Positions 24,222 through 31,869 of a stretch of 58,442 nt of DNA are shown here, piece after piece. The notes under the pieces are model-generated. The model saw only the letters and a list, made by a program, of their open reading frames with translations, had not been told where the DNA came from and searched no databases. A program made the position numbers and the translations under genes. How positions within the stretch are numbered: position 1 is the first letter of the stretch; each line of letters opens with the position of its first letter. Origin of the DNA: a virus; the IMG/VR virus record IMGVR_UViG_3300044641_000792, positions 1 through 58,442 of that record; one strand, given 5' to 3'.

Positions 24222-24836
24222 ATGAAGATACTGCCGATAAACAGGTTTGAGGTTGAGCCTTGGCTACTCAAGAAACATTACGCAAGAAGAATGTGTTCAA
24301 TCTCTTTTGCTTTTGGGCTTTACATCAATGAACAGTTGGAGGGTGTCATAACCTACGGCTTACCCGCAAGCCCATTCCTTTGCATGGGCGTATGCGGGAT
24401 TGACAACAAGGATATTGTTCTTGAGTTGAGTAGGGTCTGCCTGAATGACGGCATAAAAAATGGTGCGTCTTTCCTAGTTGGTAAGAGTTTGCAGATGCTA
24501 CCCAAGCCCACCATCGTTGTGTCCTATGCGGATACGGCGATGGATCACATTGGGTACATCTATCAGGCAAGTAACTTTTTATTTACAGGCACAACCAAAG
24601 AGAGAACCGACATGGCGGGCGAAGATGGGAAGCACTCACGACACAACCTTGGGAACTCAGACAACAGGATCAACAGGAGCGCGAAGCACCGCTATATCTT
24701 TTTTGTGGGCACCAAGGCACAGAAAAGAAACCTGCTCATGCAATTGAACTATGAAATCCAACCCTACCCGAAAGGAGAATCAAAAAAATACGATGCCAGT
24801 CACCCAGTCATAACGCAAAAAATGCTATTCACATAA
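24222..24836 (+). CDS. Mom-like DNA modification enzyme (GNAT fold)
   Basis: 204 residues. Matches the Mu Mom family along its length: KKHYARRM near 17-24, FGLYINEQLEGVITYG (31-46), LELSR (67-71), NGASFLVGKSL (80-90), VSYAD (100-104), GYIYQASNFLFTG (111-123), KHRYIFF (155-161) and YEIQPYPKG. Mom modifies adenine in phage DNA so that host restriction enzymes fail. In Mu the gene is tightly regulated because it is toxic; here it sits late in the early operon with no clear ribosome site of its own. I am fairly sure of the family, not of the exact modification. Confidence 0.8.
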   Translation: MKILPINRFEVEPWLLKKHYARRMCSISFAFGLYINEQLEGVITYGLPASPFLCMGVCGIDNKDIVLELSRVCLNDGIKNGASFLVGKSLQMLPKPTIVVSYADTAMDHIGYIYQASNFLFTGTTKERTDMAGEDGKHSRHNLGNSDNRINRSAKHRYIFFVGTKAQKRNLLMQLNYEIQPYPKGESKKYDASHPVITQKMLFT

Positions 24837-24860
24837 ACCAGGATATTCAAAGGAAACAAA

Positions 24861-25361
24861 ATGCCAAATTGGTGCAACAACGAAATGACAATCTCACACG
24901 CCGACCCATACATGATTCAACGGGCGGCAGACGCATGGAACAGGGGAGAATTCTTAAGTGACTTTATCCCTGAGCCGAAGTACATTGAACCGACAGAAGG
25001 CGGCGGGCAGATGCCCGACTGGTGGCACTGGAGGATCGCCAACTGGGGAGTAAAGTGGGACTTAGGCAAAGGCAAGTACAACGAAGAAGCAGAAGTTCAG
25101 AATGGTAGCTTCAGTGTAGGGTTTGAAAGCCCTTGGTCGCCGCCAGTCGAAGCTTACAAGAAGCTGGTCGAGATGGGATTCAAGATCGAAGCCTACTATT
25201 TTGAAGGCGGCATAGGTTTCTGCGGCTCATTCATTGAGTACGACAATGAGTATTCCTTAGAGGGTCTGACTCCCGCGCAGATACGCAAGCGAATCCCTTC
25301 TAAGTTAAACAAGATGTTTGGCATAGCCGAGTGGTACGAGGAGATGTTAAGTGAGCAATAA
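24861..25361 (+). CDS. DUF1281 / YubB ferredoxin-like protein
   Basis: 166 residues, ribosome site AAAGGAAACAAA. Opening MPNWCNNEMTISH and the middle WWHWRIANWGVKWDLG with FESPWSPPVEAYKKL are the signature of the DUF1281 / YubB-like family found on plasmids and phages. Function unknown. Confidence 0.8.
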   Translation: MPNWCNNEMTISHADPYMIQRAADAWNRGEFLSDFIPEPKYIEPTEGGGQMPDWWHWRIANWGVKWDLGKGKYNEEAEVQNGSFSVGFESPWSPPVEAYKKLVEMGFKIEAYYFEGGIGFCGSFIEYDNEYSLEGLTPAQIRKRIPSKLNKMFGIAEWYEEMLSEQ

Positions 25362-25530
25362 TCAAACCCGCAAATACCCGCGCACAATGAACGAGGCATT
25401 TCCTAATTCGCCTGAGTACGCACAGGCTATTGAGAGATGCGACACACACGCAGGATCAGGTCTGTTTGAATTCATCCTGCTCCTGATTATCCTAGCCGCG
25501 CTCGCCTTTTCTATTGCTTGGTGGCTATGA
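25351..25530 (+). CDS. Small membrane protein (59 aa, GTG start)
   Basis: GTG at 25351 overlaps the previous stop. The N-terminal part has RKYPRTMNEAFPNSPEYAQA, a pattern seen in many small phage and plasmid membrane proteins, and the C-terminus is one membrane helix (FEFILLLIILAALAFSIAWW). Role unknown. Confidence 0.7.
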   Translation: MSNNQTRKYPRTMNEAFPNSPEYAQAIERCDTHAGSGLFEFILLLIILAALAFSIAWWL

Positions 25531-25703
25531 AATACCGCGTTAGGTTACAAAGAACCTACGAGTTTGAGCTGGAGCTGGACGCAGAATCTAAAGAGGAGAT
25601 AATGCGTTTAGTTCTAAGCACAGACGACACACCCGAAGCACACACTACTAGGATCGTGAGTATCAATGAAGAAGCAAGCCCTATTCGCGATCTTTTTACA
25701 TGA
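25527..25703 (+). CDS. Early protein of the small beta-alpha-beta family
   Basis: 58 residues from the ATG at 25527 (ATGA overlap). KYRVRLQRTYEFELELDAES, then a KEEIMRLVL helix and a RIVSINEEA strand. Third member of this small family in the operon. Confidence 0.6.
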   Translation: MKYRVRLQRTYEFELELDAESKEEIMRLVLSTDDTPEAHTTRIVSINEEASPIRDLFT

Positions 25704-25863
25704 GATGGACGATGGCACAGTATATGTCACCGCCGACATTATCGGCGAGGGAGATCACATCTTTGACATAGGCAGTGACATCCTCCAAAGCATCAAACTT
25801 ATGAGCCAGTTAGATGATAACGTGAGGCTAGTTAAGCCTCAAGTATCACAATACTTTCAGTAA
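25666..25863 (+). CDS. Early protein, unknown (65 aa)
   Basis: Overlaps the previous gene by 38 bases; a second possible start at 25705 avoids this. Core DDGTVYVTADIIGEGDHIFD followed by a DILQSIKLMSQL helix. Ends 18 bases inside the convergent minus-strand toprim gene. Confidence 0.5.
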   Translation: MKKQALFAIFLHEMDDGTVYVTADIIGEGDHIFDIGSDILQSIKLMSQLDDNVRLVKPQVSQYFQ

Positions 25864-26661
25864 GCTTTGCCCGAAGGTGAAATTGCCAAGCCTGACATGA
25901 GTGTCGTTGGCATCTTCCCCGACCACATCGCTCATCCAATACTTCCAACCTATCTCTTTAGCTACCCGCTCCCCTGTCCCGCTCGCATCGTTGTCAGCCA
26001 CCACAATTCCAGGCTTTAAGTCTGCCGCGATCTTCTTCATGTTCCCTGCGCTAAAGCACACATGAATAACATACCTCCGTTTGAACCGCTTAAGCACGGA
26101 TTGAATGGACAATGCGGTAGCGTACCCTTCGCAAAGAATATCCACCCCGCCGTTGTCAATCTTGATCTCGGCATTACTGGTGCGCTGGCCGTACAGAAAC
26201 TTCTTTCCCCCGTCTTGGTCGATCATCTGACAACCTACCAAGTGACCCTGCACACGCATAGGCAAAATCAAAAACTGTTTACCCTCATGCACCCAGATAT
26301 AACCCTCGGCATCAGGGAACCCCTTGCGTTTGAGGTAGTCGTGCCGACCCAACTGACATGACTTCATTATGAAAGCCGCCTTGTTTGCCGCCTCCCTTTG
26401 GTCTGCCCTGCGCTTATCCTCTACCGCCTGTAGATCACGGGCAATCTTAGCCCTGTCAATCTTGACTGGCGTATCCGGTTGCCACACGGACACCTCAGTA
26501 TCCATCGCGTGGTTCTGCACAAAAGCATGGTCGCCCATGAACTTGACCGCGCCGTTTCTTTTATTGGGATGGTCGTCAGTCGGGTACCTACGCCACACAC
26601 CGATAGGTGGGGGCGAGTCGATCAGAATCCCATGCGCTCTGCAAAAGTTAATCAGTTCCAT
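25846..26661 (-). CDS. Toprim-domain protein, primase-like
   Basis: 271 residues from the ATG at 26661 (TGATG overlap with the upstream stop). The C-terminal half has toprim features: VDILCEGYATALSI with the catalytic Glu and GIVVADNDASGTGERVAKEI with the DxD pair. The middle carries the phage/plasmid primase-associated segment FLILPMRVQGHLVGCQMID. No helicase domain and no zinc finger, so it is shorter than a full primase-helicase. May prime replication together with the DEAH helicase two genes upstream. Confidence 0.8.
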   Translation of the reverse strand: MELINFCRAHGILIDSPPPIGVWRRYPTDDHPNKRNGAVKFMGDHAFVQNHAMDTEVSVWQPDTPVKIDRAKIARDLQAVEDKRRADQREAANKAAFIMKSCQLGRHDYLKRKGFPDAEGYIWVHEGKQFLILPMRVQGHLVGCQMIDQDGGKKFLYGQRTSNAEIKIDNGGVDILCEGYATALSIQSVLKRFKRRYVIHVCFSAGNMKKIAADLKPGIVVADNDASGTGERVAKEIGWKYWMSDVVGEDANDTHVRLGNFTFGQSLLKVL

Positions 26662-27242
26662 CAGGCAGTCCACCATTGTTCAGCCATCGCATCAGCTATC
26701 CCCTGAAAGGTTTCGCTCCGAAGCTTCCACCTGTCATCGCTTGGTGGGAGGTAATGCAACCGCTCCCGCTTGTTCTTGGGTAGCTCCATCATCTGCGCTT
26801 TCACATCGTTGGTTGGATAAAGCACAGGCAAATTCTTTAACCACAGACAGGTAGCTTTCTGCTCCATGTGACCAAACATCCAAGGCTGAATGATCTGATC
26901 GGGCTTTCGCCACAACCTAGACATGATGCAGATAGGATTCTCAATCGCTATCCGAGGGATATCAGACTTGGCAAGCATCATAAAGAACGAGGCACTCATC
27001 TGCTGAGAGCCATTCATTTTCTTTCTCTCAAACCAAGCCGCGCCAGACACAGACAAGTCGGTGCATGGTGGGTGGGCAATCATCAAGTCCCAAGGGTAGT
27101 CCATCACATCTCGCACATCCCCTTGATAGTGAGGGCCAGGTTTTTCTGTCGGGAGCAGGTCACATGACATGGCCTCATGCCCCTTGGCTATGAACGAATC
27201 ACGCACACGCCCTGAGTATTCACACGCTACTAGAACTCTCAT
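26661..27242 (-). CDS. C5-methyltransferase-fold DNA modification protein
   Basis: 193 residues. Starts with a SAM-binding-like strand-loop (MRVLVACEYSGRVRDSFIAK), then HPPCT at 57-61 in the place of the catalytic PC motif of cytosine-C5 methyltransferases, IENP at 100-103 in place of ENV, and a GHMEQKATCLWLKNLPVL block. Target-recognition domain is minimal, as in a widespread phage family. Likely methylates phage DNA; activity and target are not provable here. Confidence 0.7.
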   Translation of the reverse strand: MRVLVACEYSGRVRDSFIAKGHEAMSCDLLPTEKPGPHYQGDVRDVMDYPWDLMIAHPPCTDLSVSGAAWFERKKMNGSQQMSASFFMMLAKSDIPRIAIENPICIMSRLWRKPDQIIQPWMFGHMEQKATCLWLKNLPVLYPTNDVKAQMMELPKNKRERLHYLPPSDDRWKLRSETFQGIADAMAEQWWTA

Positions 27243-28717
27243 TGCTTTCTCCTGATCTGCCTGATGTACCGCTTGATGCCAGCGTCTACAAAGTTAGCCA
27301 CATCCCTACTTGGTAGCTTGGGCATATCGTGCAACTGCCTAGGCCACACGCCAAACTTTTCTTTGTACACGTTCGCGGCTCGCCCGCTCGACCACCCTTG
27401 GTTCCTGACGTAGTACTGAAGCATCGACCAAAACTCCTGCTTCACATCCCGCGTTGCCAAGTTGGAACCCAACTCAACCAACTCACCCTCTACCTCGGTG
27501 ATCTTGTTCTTACGCTCGCGTACATGACCACAGTTAAGGCAAGAGTCTAGGCGCGGAGGGAAGTACGCCTCACACTTGGGACACTTGCACTCAGACTTTT
27601 CCTTATCGCTTGGCTCGGTCTTGGGCTTCTCTTTCCCGTCATCCAGTACATGAACACCGTTCTCAAACACATCGTCCCACTCCTCGCGGAACCGCATATA
27701 GTTTCCGGAATGGTCAAGCCACACCGCGTATTCTTTGGACGTATGACCACGCATAACCCGCCCCATCTGTTGGATGTGGGAGGAGAGAGACTTGGTGAAA
27801 GGTCTAGCCGACACGCCGATCATTACGTCAGGCACATCAAACCCCTTGGTCAGGATGTCAGTGGCAATCAGGCCGTGGATGGTGGTATCAGGCTTAGAGA
27901 AGTCTTCAATCACATCCTTCTTGAACTCATCGTCATCTCTGTAGCTGATGCTCACAAAGTTAAACCCCGCCTTGGCAAACTCTTGGGCTAAGTGGGCACC
28001 ATGAGCCACGCCCGAACAGAACACAATGGTCTTGACTGGCTTACCAAATATCTCATTGGTCTTACGTACCCACGTAGCCACGATGTCGCCCGTGATCTTG
28101 ATGCCGCGCTCGGTAGATTCCTTCTGCGACCACTCGCCCGCCACCTTCTTGGCTCCCGTCATGTCAATCTCTTTAGAGATAAACACACGCAAGGGCACAA
28201 GAACCTTGGCCTCCACCAACTCTTTCGTTGTGACTGTAGAGATTACGTTCTCATACACCCGACCCAATCCCTTGGTGAATGGGGTAGCCGTCAGGCCAAT
28301 GACCCGAACGTCAGGATTGTTGTTGATGAAATCAACTGTAGCTTGCCGCGTCTGATGCGCTTCATCCACAATCATTAGGTTCAAACCAGGAAACTCACCC
28401 CTTCTCTCAAGCGTCTGAGCAGAGCAGACTTGAATGTTCTCGTATGGCCTGTCCCGCCAATGACCTGACTGTAGTACGCCATGATCTATGTCGTACTTGT
28501 CTAGGCGTAGGCTTGTCTGATCGCACAGGATGATCCTGTCCACAATCATCGCGCCCTTGTTGCCCTTCTTCTTGGTGGCTTCTAGCAATGCTATCGCCAT
28601 CTCAGTCTTGCCCGCCCCCGTAGGTGCGTAAAGGATTTGTCTACGCATTCCTGCGGCAAACCCCTTACGCAAGGCTTCCAATGTACTGGCCTGATACGGC
28701 CTTAGTTCTAGTCCCAT
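27239..28717 (-). CDS. DEAH-box (superfamily 2) helicase
   Basis: 492 residues from the ATG at 28717 (GGAG five bases upstream). Q-like RPYQ at 6-9; Walker A APTGAGKTE at 31-39; DEAH at 118-121; TAT at 143-145; motif VI QQMGRVMRG at 316-324. A four-Cys zinc-ribbon-like cluster follows at 377-396, then a helical C-terminal domain. Resembles phage SSL2/RAD25-type helicases that act in replication, repair or recombination. Overlaps the methyltransferase gene by 4 bases. Confidence 0.9.
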   Translation of the reverse strand: MGLELRPYQASTLEALRKGFAAGMRRQILYAPTGAGKTEMAIALLEATKKKGNKGAMIVDRIILCDQTSLRLDKYDIDHGVLQSGHWRDRPYENIQVCSAQTLERRGEFPGLNLMIVDEAHQTRQATVDFINNNPDVRVIGLTATPFTKGLGRVYENVISTVTTKELVEAKVLVPLRVFISKEIDMTGAKKVAGEWSQKESTERGIKITGDIVATWVRKTNEIFGKPVKTIVFCSGVAHGAHLAQEFAKAGFNFVSISYRDDDEFKKDVIEDFSKPDTTIHGLIATDILTKGFDVPDVMIGVSARPFTKSLSSHIQQMGRVMRGHTSKEYAVWLDHSGNYMRFREEWDDVFENGVHVLDDGKEKPKTEPSDKEKSECKCPKCEAYFPPRLDSCLNCGHVRERKNKITEVEGELVELGSNLATRDVKQEFWSMLQYYVRNQGWSSGRAANVYKEKFGVWPRQLHDMPKLPSRDVANFVDAGIKRYIRQIRRKQ

Positions 28718-28762
28718 ATAAACTCCACTGTCGGCACACAAGCCCGCCGACTTGGGCTTTTC

Positions 28763-29572
28763 TTACAACCCCGCCGCCTTGAGTTTCTTTTGAAGCATGG
28801 CGACCTGCTTCTTGAGTTGTCCGTTCTCTGTCTGGTATGAGTTACGGGTGATCTTGATGGCCTCTAACTCCGCCTCAAGCACACGAATTCTTTCCCTTAA
28901 CTCTGCGATTTTTTCTGTCGCATTGTTCTTTTCCTCGGCAGTTCCCGTCATCTGCTTAACCGCCAGCTTGTCCTTTAACTGCTCATTCTCTGCGGCAAGG
29001 GACTCTAATAGCTCAGCCTGTGGGTCGTACTTGAACTCCTCTTCCTTCGGTGGGATCGGCTCCGCCTTGGTGTTGATTGCTTCGCTTGTGGCCTTGCGCT
29101 CAAAGGTATTGCCACCCATCTTGTACTTGACTGTATCGGGCTTGACGTTCAGCTCGGCCTTGATCTTGCGAACGTACTCACCAGATACGCGGCAAGCCTT
29201 GGCGATCTCAGCGTTGTTCCACTCGCACCACTCAAAGTCTTGGAGCATATCCACGACACACTTGCGCTTGTCTGCATTGGTTCTCGGCAACCCGTTGTCA
29301 GCATTGGCACCCTTGGAAAAGAGGATGGCATCCCGAAGTGTGCCTGTCACAACGTTGCAACACATGCTCGTCTTACCTAGCTTTTTGGTAGCAAAGTAAC
29401 GATGGAAGCCATCGGCCAAGTAATACTCTAGCCCATTGAAATAGACTGTAACTTCAGGGAACTTATCCCCTGCCGCCATGTCTTGGGCGTAGTTGTCGAT
29501 CTGCTCCTGGTTAATGACGGCGCGGGACTGGGTGCCTCCGTCTATGCGAAGCACGTTTAGATTCAAGATCAT
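28763..29572 (-). CDS. ParB/Srx-domain DNA-binding protein with coiled coil
   Basis: 269 residues. ParB-like nuclease/CTPase fold at the N-terminus: SRAVINQEQIDNYAQDMAAG and ADGFHRYFATKKLG (53-66). A helix-turn-helix follows at about 119-140 (NNAEIAKACRVSGEYVRKIK), and residues 184-266 are a long coiled coil. Such proteins act in plasmid partition, transcription control or nuclease roles. No ParA partner is seen. One copy of the dispersed palindrome lies in its coding sequence. Confidence 0.8.
   Translation of the reverse strand: MILNLNVLRIDGGTQSRAVINQEQIDNYAQDMAAGDKFPEVTVYFNGLEYYLADGFHRYFATKKLGKTSMCCNVVTGTLRDAILFSKGANADNGLPRTNADKRKCVVDMLQDFEWCEWNNAEIAKACRVSGEYVRKIKAELNVKPDTVKYKMGGNTFERKATSEAINTKAEPIPPKEEEFKYDPQAELLESLAAENEQLKDKLAVKQMTGTAEEKNNATEKIAELRERIRVLEAELEAIKITRNSYQTENGQLKKQVAMLQKKLKAAGL
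29345..29362. repeat. Dispersed palindrome, copy 3 (inside the ParB-like gene)
   Basis: TGTCACAACGTTGCAACA; matches TGTCRCAACGTTGYGACA at 17 of 18 positions. Confidence 0.6.
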
Positions 29573-29733
29573 TTAATTCCTCTCAGCGACCATCCCAGTT
29601 GGAAGTAGTGCCATTTAGTTTGTATGTTGGGGTTTGTGTAACGCTTGCCGTTCCACAACTCCGCCACTTGCTTGGACTTCGTAGCCATAAAAGACTCAAA
29701 GACTTGCCTCACATCCATTAATTCCGTTTTCAT
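29569..29733 (-). CDS. Small unknown protein (54 aa)
   Basis: ATG at 29733 overlaps the previous stop as ATGA; its stop overlaps the ParB-like gene's start. Product includes VRQVFESFMATKSKQVAELW and a Trp-rich end. Small basic protein of unknown function. Confidence 0.7.
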   Translation of the reverse strand: MKTELMDVRQVFESFMATKSKQVAELWNGKRYTNPNIQTKWHYFQLGWSLRGIK

Positions 29734-29840
29734 TCTCTGCCCTTCCAAAAGTTAACCTCTTTCTGATAGTGACAGACCAGCTCTTCTAGCATATCTATGT
29801 ACTTGCTATTCCAAGCTAGCTTGTCACGCATTTCTTTCAT
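29730..29840 (-). CDS. Very small acidic-basic peptide (36 aa)
   Basis: Start chosen at 29840 because ATGA overlaps the upstream stop there; a longer frame to 29960 would overlap the upstream gene by 124 bases. Product starts MKEMRDKLAWNSKYIDMLEE. Both ends are coupled by ATGA, matching the chain of small genes around it. Confidence 0.5.
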   Translation of the reverse strand: MKEMRDKLAWNSKYIDMLEELVCHYQKEVNFWKGRE

Positions 29841-30025
29841 TGCCTCTGTTTCAAGTGACGGGTCGCAGATTTGTGCGCCCAACAACCCGCGCAATACCAT
29901 TTGTTCTGACTCATTTGGATACCGCCCTCCGGTACTTTCATCTCGTTGCATTTGTTGCACTCCTTTGTTTGATGGACTGGCTGTTTCCCGCCAATTGATA
30001 GTTGTTGTTTAACGAATCCGTTCAT
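29837..30025 (-). CDS. Small zinc-ribbon protein (62 aa)
   Basis: Contains CNKCNEMKVPEGG and WYCAGCWAHK, a two-CxxC zinc ribbon at residues ~23-48. ATGA coupling to the upstream gene at 30022-30025. Possibly DNA- or RNA-binding; function unknown. Confidence 0.65.
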   Translation of the reverse strand: MNGFVKQQLSIGGKQPVHQTKECNKCNEMKVPEGGIQMSQNKWYCAGCWAHKSATRHLKQRQ

Positions 30026-30264
30026 TTCTTCATGCCCCTTACATAGGCCGCGAAGCTAGCCGTTGTATCCCCGCCGTTCTTCATGCCGTCAAACTCTTTA
30101 GCCACCTCCTCTAGGGCATCGTTCCTGATCTTGTTGGAGATGGGGTCTAGCTGACGTTGGATCATCTGCCGCTTACGCCAACCCAGTGCCCGCTCCCAAA
30201 TGTTTAATTCGTACTTAGCTTCAATAGCTTTTACGTCTTCTGGTGTGTGTGTTCTGCTTGTCAT
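30022..30264 (-). CDS. Small unknown protein (80 aa)
   Basis: Charged, helical (TPEDVKAIEAKYELNIWERA, RNDALEEVAKEFDGMK). Overlaps the upstream gene's stop. No family recognised. Confidence 0.65.
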   Translation of the reverse strand: MTSRTHTPEDVKAIEAKYELNIWERALGWRKRQMIQRQLDPISNKIRNDALEEVAKEFDGMKNGGDTTASFAAYVRGMKK

Positions 30265-30422
30265 GCTAACTCCGGAAATGCTTTATTTACCATTGCCATA
30301 ATTCGGTCATTCCTTTCTTTTAACTTGGCCGACCTTGCAAGGATCGGGGCAAACAACCAAGCCCTTGTTTTGTTGTAACTAAGTTTTCTCAAGGTTCTTT
30401 TTCGGTTTGTTCTTACTTTCAT
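30261..30422 (-). CDS. Small very basic protein (53 aa)
   Basis: ATG at 30422 behind AGGAAACAAA. Product is Arg/Lys-rich (MKVRTNRKRTLRKLSYNKTR, then AWLFAPILARSAKLKERND) and ends in NKAFPELA. A conserved small family in freshwater phages. Overlaps the upstream gene by 44 bases. May bind nucleic acid. Confidence 0.7.
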   Translation of the reverse strand: MKVRTNRKRTLRKLSYNKTRAWLFAPILARSAKLKERNDRIMAMVNKAFPELA

Positions 30423-30570
30423 TTTGTTTCCTGTATTCAATTACCTCATTTAACAACCGCTCCATCTCATCAGCCGCCATCAAGTGAAACGGACTGATCG
30501 GTTTATGACTGGCTATTGAGCGCATCATGCCGATGGTTGTTCGTGCAGTTGTTTCACTCAAGGGCTTCAT
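30379..30570 (-). CDS. Small unknown protein (63 aa)
   Basis: Start at 30570 by ATGA overlap; the longer frame upstream is not needed. Helical (TTARTTIGMMRSIASHKPIS; LMAADEMERLLNEVIEYRKQ) with a very basic tail. Confidence 0.65.
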   Translation of the reverse strand: MKPLSETTARTTIGMMRSIASHKPISPFHLMAADEMERLLNEVIEYRKQNESKNKPKKNLEKT

Positions 30571-31199
30571 GCGCTCTTCTCCTTTATGTCGTAAAACCAA
30601 TCCTCCCCAGCCGACCATTTTCGGGTGCCGTCTACTGTCCACAAAGTCTTTGCCGCTTGAAAGTCAGGGAACTTTGTCTCAGCAGGAATTAAACTTTGGT
30701 CGTACCACAGGCACCGATTGTTTGGCTGACAAGCAAACTGCCCGTTATCAAGGGCAATCCAATTAAAAGACTTGTGCTCCTCGGCTTGCTCAGTAAACCC
30801 AGTGTCCAAGTCCATACCTTCGGCGCAGAAGTCCACAGTAAACAGGTAACGACCAAAGTGCCACTCCCTGTCTTTACCCAAGAACTTCACGCCCAAATTA
30901 CGCAAGCCAATCTTTTCAATGATTGTGAAGCGGTAGCCCATGCAGTCCCAAAGCTGAAGCGTATCGACTGGCAGATCGCCATGCTCCTCTTGCCACACAT
31001 AGGCGTGGATAGGTAGCTTGTCGTACAACGCGCCATAAGCTGGGAGCAAAGACTCAATGCGGAACACTTGCCCGCGCAAAGCTTTTAAACTAACCCAAAC
31101 CGCAGGCTCCAACTCGCCATGACCCTTTTGAAAGTTGTAAAGAAACTCTTTACGAACAAAACATTTAAGGGGCGGTAGTGATGCCACGATGTAGCTCAT
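30567..31199 (-). CDS. Conserved phage protein, unknown (210 aa)
   Basis: Beta-rich throughout. Conserved stretches: PPLKCFVRKEFLYNFQKGHG, YDKLPIHAYVW, LQLWDCMGYRFTIIEK, and a C-terminal TLWTVDGTRKWSAGEDWFYD. Homologues are widespread in phage accessory regions. I do not recognise a catalytic centre. Confidence 0.7.
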   Translation of the reverse strand: MSYIVASLPPLKCFVRKEFLYNFQKGHGELEPAVWVSLKALRGQVFRIESLLPAYGALYDKLPIHAYVWQEEHGDLPVDTLQLWDCMGYRFTIIEKIGLRNLGVKFLGKDREWHFGRYLFTVDFCAEGMDLDTGFTEQAEEHKSFNWIALDNGQFACQPNNRCLWYDQSLIPAETKFPDFQAAKTLWTVDGTRKWSAGEDWFYDIKEKSA

Positions 31200-31432
31200 G
31201 TGTTCTTCTCCTTAAGCTTGGCTTCACGCCACTTGCCAATAGATCCAAGATTCTTGTCGCATTGTTTGCAGATAGCATCACAAGCCATAGTTTCGTTAAC
31301 TCCACCATCGTGCTTGCATCTTGATTGCCTCCACGCTTGTCTTGCATAAACAACACCAACAACCAACAAGAAAGCGGCAAGTGCAATCAATCCAAACACA
31401 TCGCCAAAAGTAATTACAAATACAGGGGTCAT
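31196..31432 (-). CDS. Small membrane-anchored zinc-ribbon protein (78 aa)
   Basis: One membrane segment at 9-30 (GDVFGLIALAAFLLVVGVVY) then a Cys cluster CKHDGGVNETMACDAICKQC and DKNLG, as in zinc ribbons. A common phage accessory family; function unknown. Confidence 0.65.
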   Translation of the reverse strand: MTPVFVITFGDVFGLIALAAFLLVVGVVYARQAWRQSRCKHDGGVNETMACDAICKQCDKNLGSIGKWREAKLKEKNT

Positions 31433-31596
31433 GTGTTCTTCTCCTTGAGCGCCCTTTGAATCACCCTAGCAAACGCTATCTCACGCTCGCTTCTGCCACC
31501 TTCTGCGTAAAACCCGTTGAGCAGTTCTAATATCTCGTTACGCGTTAGGTCAACCCAAGGGCGAACGTAGTCTTGGATGTCATCGTCATCAGTCAT
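31429..31596 (-). CDS. Small acidic protein (55 aa)
   Basis: ATGA overlaps at both ends. Acidic N-terminus (MTDDDDIQDYVRPWVDLTRN), then EILELLNGFYAEGG and a helical end. Conserved among related phages; unknown role. Confidence 0.7.
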   Translation of the reverse strand: MTDDDDIQDYVRPWVDLTRNEILELLNGFYAEGGRSEREIAFARVIQRALKEKNT

Positions 31597-31820
31597 GCTT
31601 GTCCCCTTGCTCGGATGTCGTTCACAATTTCAAATGCCCATACTGGTGACGTATATTGATAAGCCTCGTTTAAAACAATCTTTGCACACGCCTCACGCTC
31701 ATGCTCAATGGCTAAGTTGACCAATGCAACCAAGTGCGGGGTTGATACAGTCCACGTCGTGTAGTGCTTGTTCTCTTGCACCACTTTGTGTAGTGCATCT
31801 AGGATTTCATCTTGTGTCAT
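31593..31820 (-). CDS. Small unknown protein (75 aa)
   Basis: First gene of the minus accessory operon, ribosome site AAGGAGGGGCG. Helical; contains LVALVNLAIEHEREACAKIV, a pattern common in small phage proteins. Directly downstream of a promoter with a perfect TATAAT. Confidence 0.7.
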   Translation of the reverse strand: MTQDEILDALHKVVQENKHYTTWTVSTPHLVALVNLAIEHEREACAKIVLNEAYQYTSPVWAFEIVNDIRARGQA

Positions 31821-31838
31821 CGCCCCTCCTTTTGTAGA

Positions 31839-31860
31839 TTAGTGTGCCATTATACACTAA
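31839..31860 (-). promoter_or_regulatory. Promoter -10 box inside an inverted repeat
   Basis: Minus strand TATAAT (31849-31854) lies between TTAGTGT and ACACTAA, seven-base inverted arms with an eight-base centre. No good -35 was found, so an activator, or a repressor bound to the repeat, may control it. Confidence 0.55.
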
Positions 31861-31869
31861 ATCACAGCT

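Noticed and set aside
28740-28764. Hairpin AAGCCC / GGGCTT between the helicase and ParB-like genes
   Set aside because: The T-run follows it only on the plus strand, where no gene ends; at most a weak attenuator.
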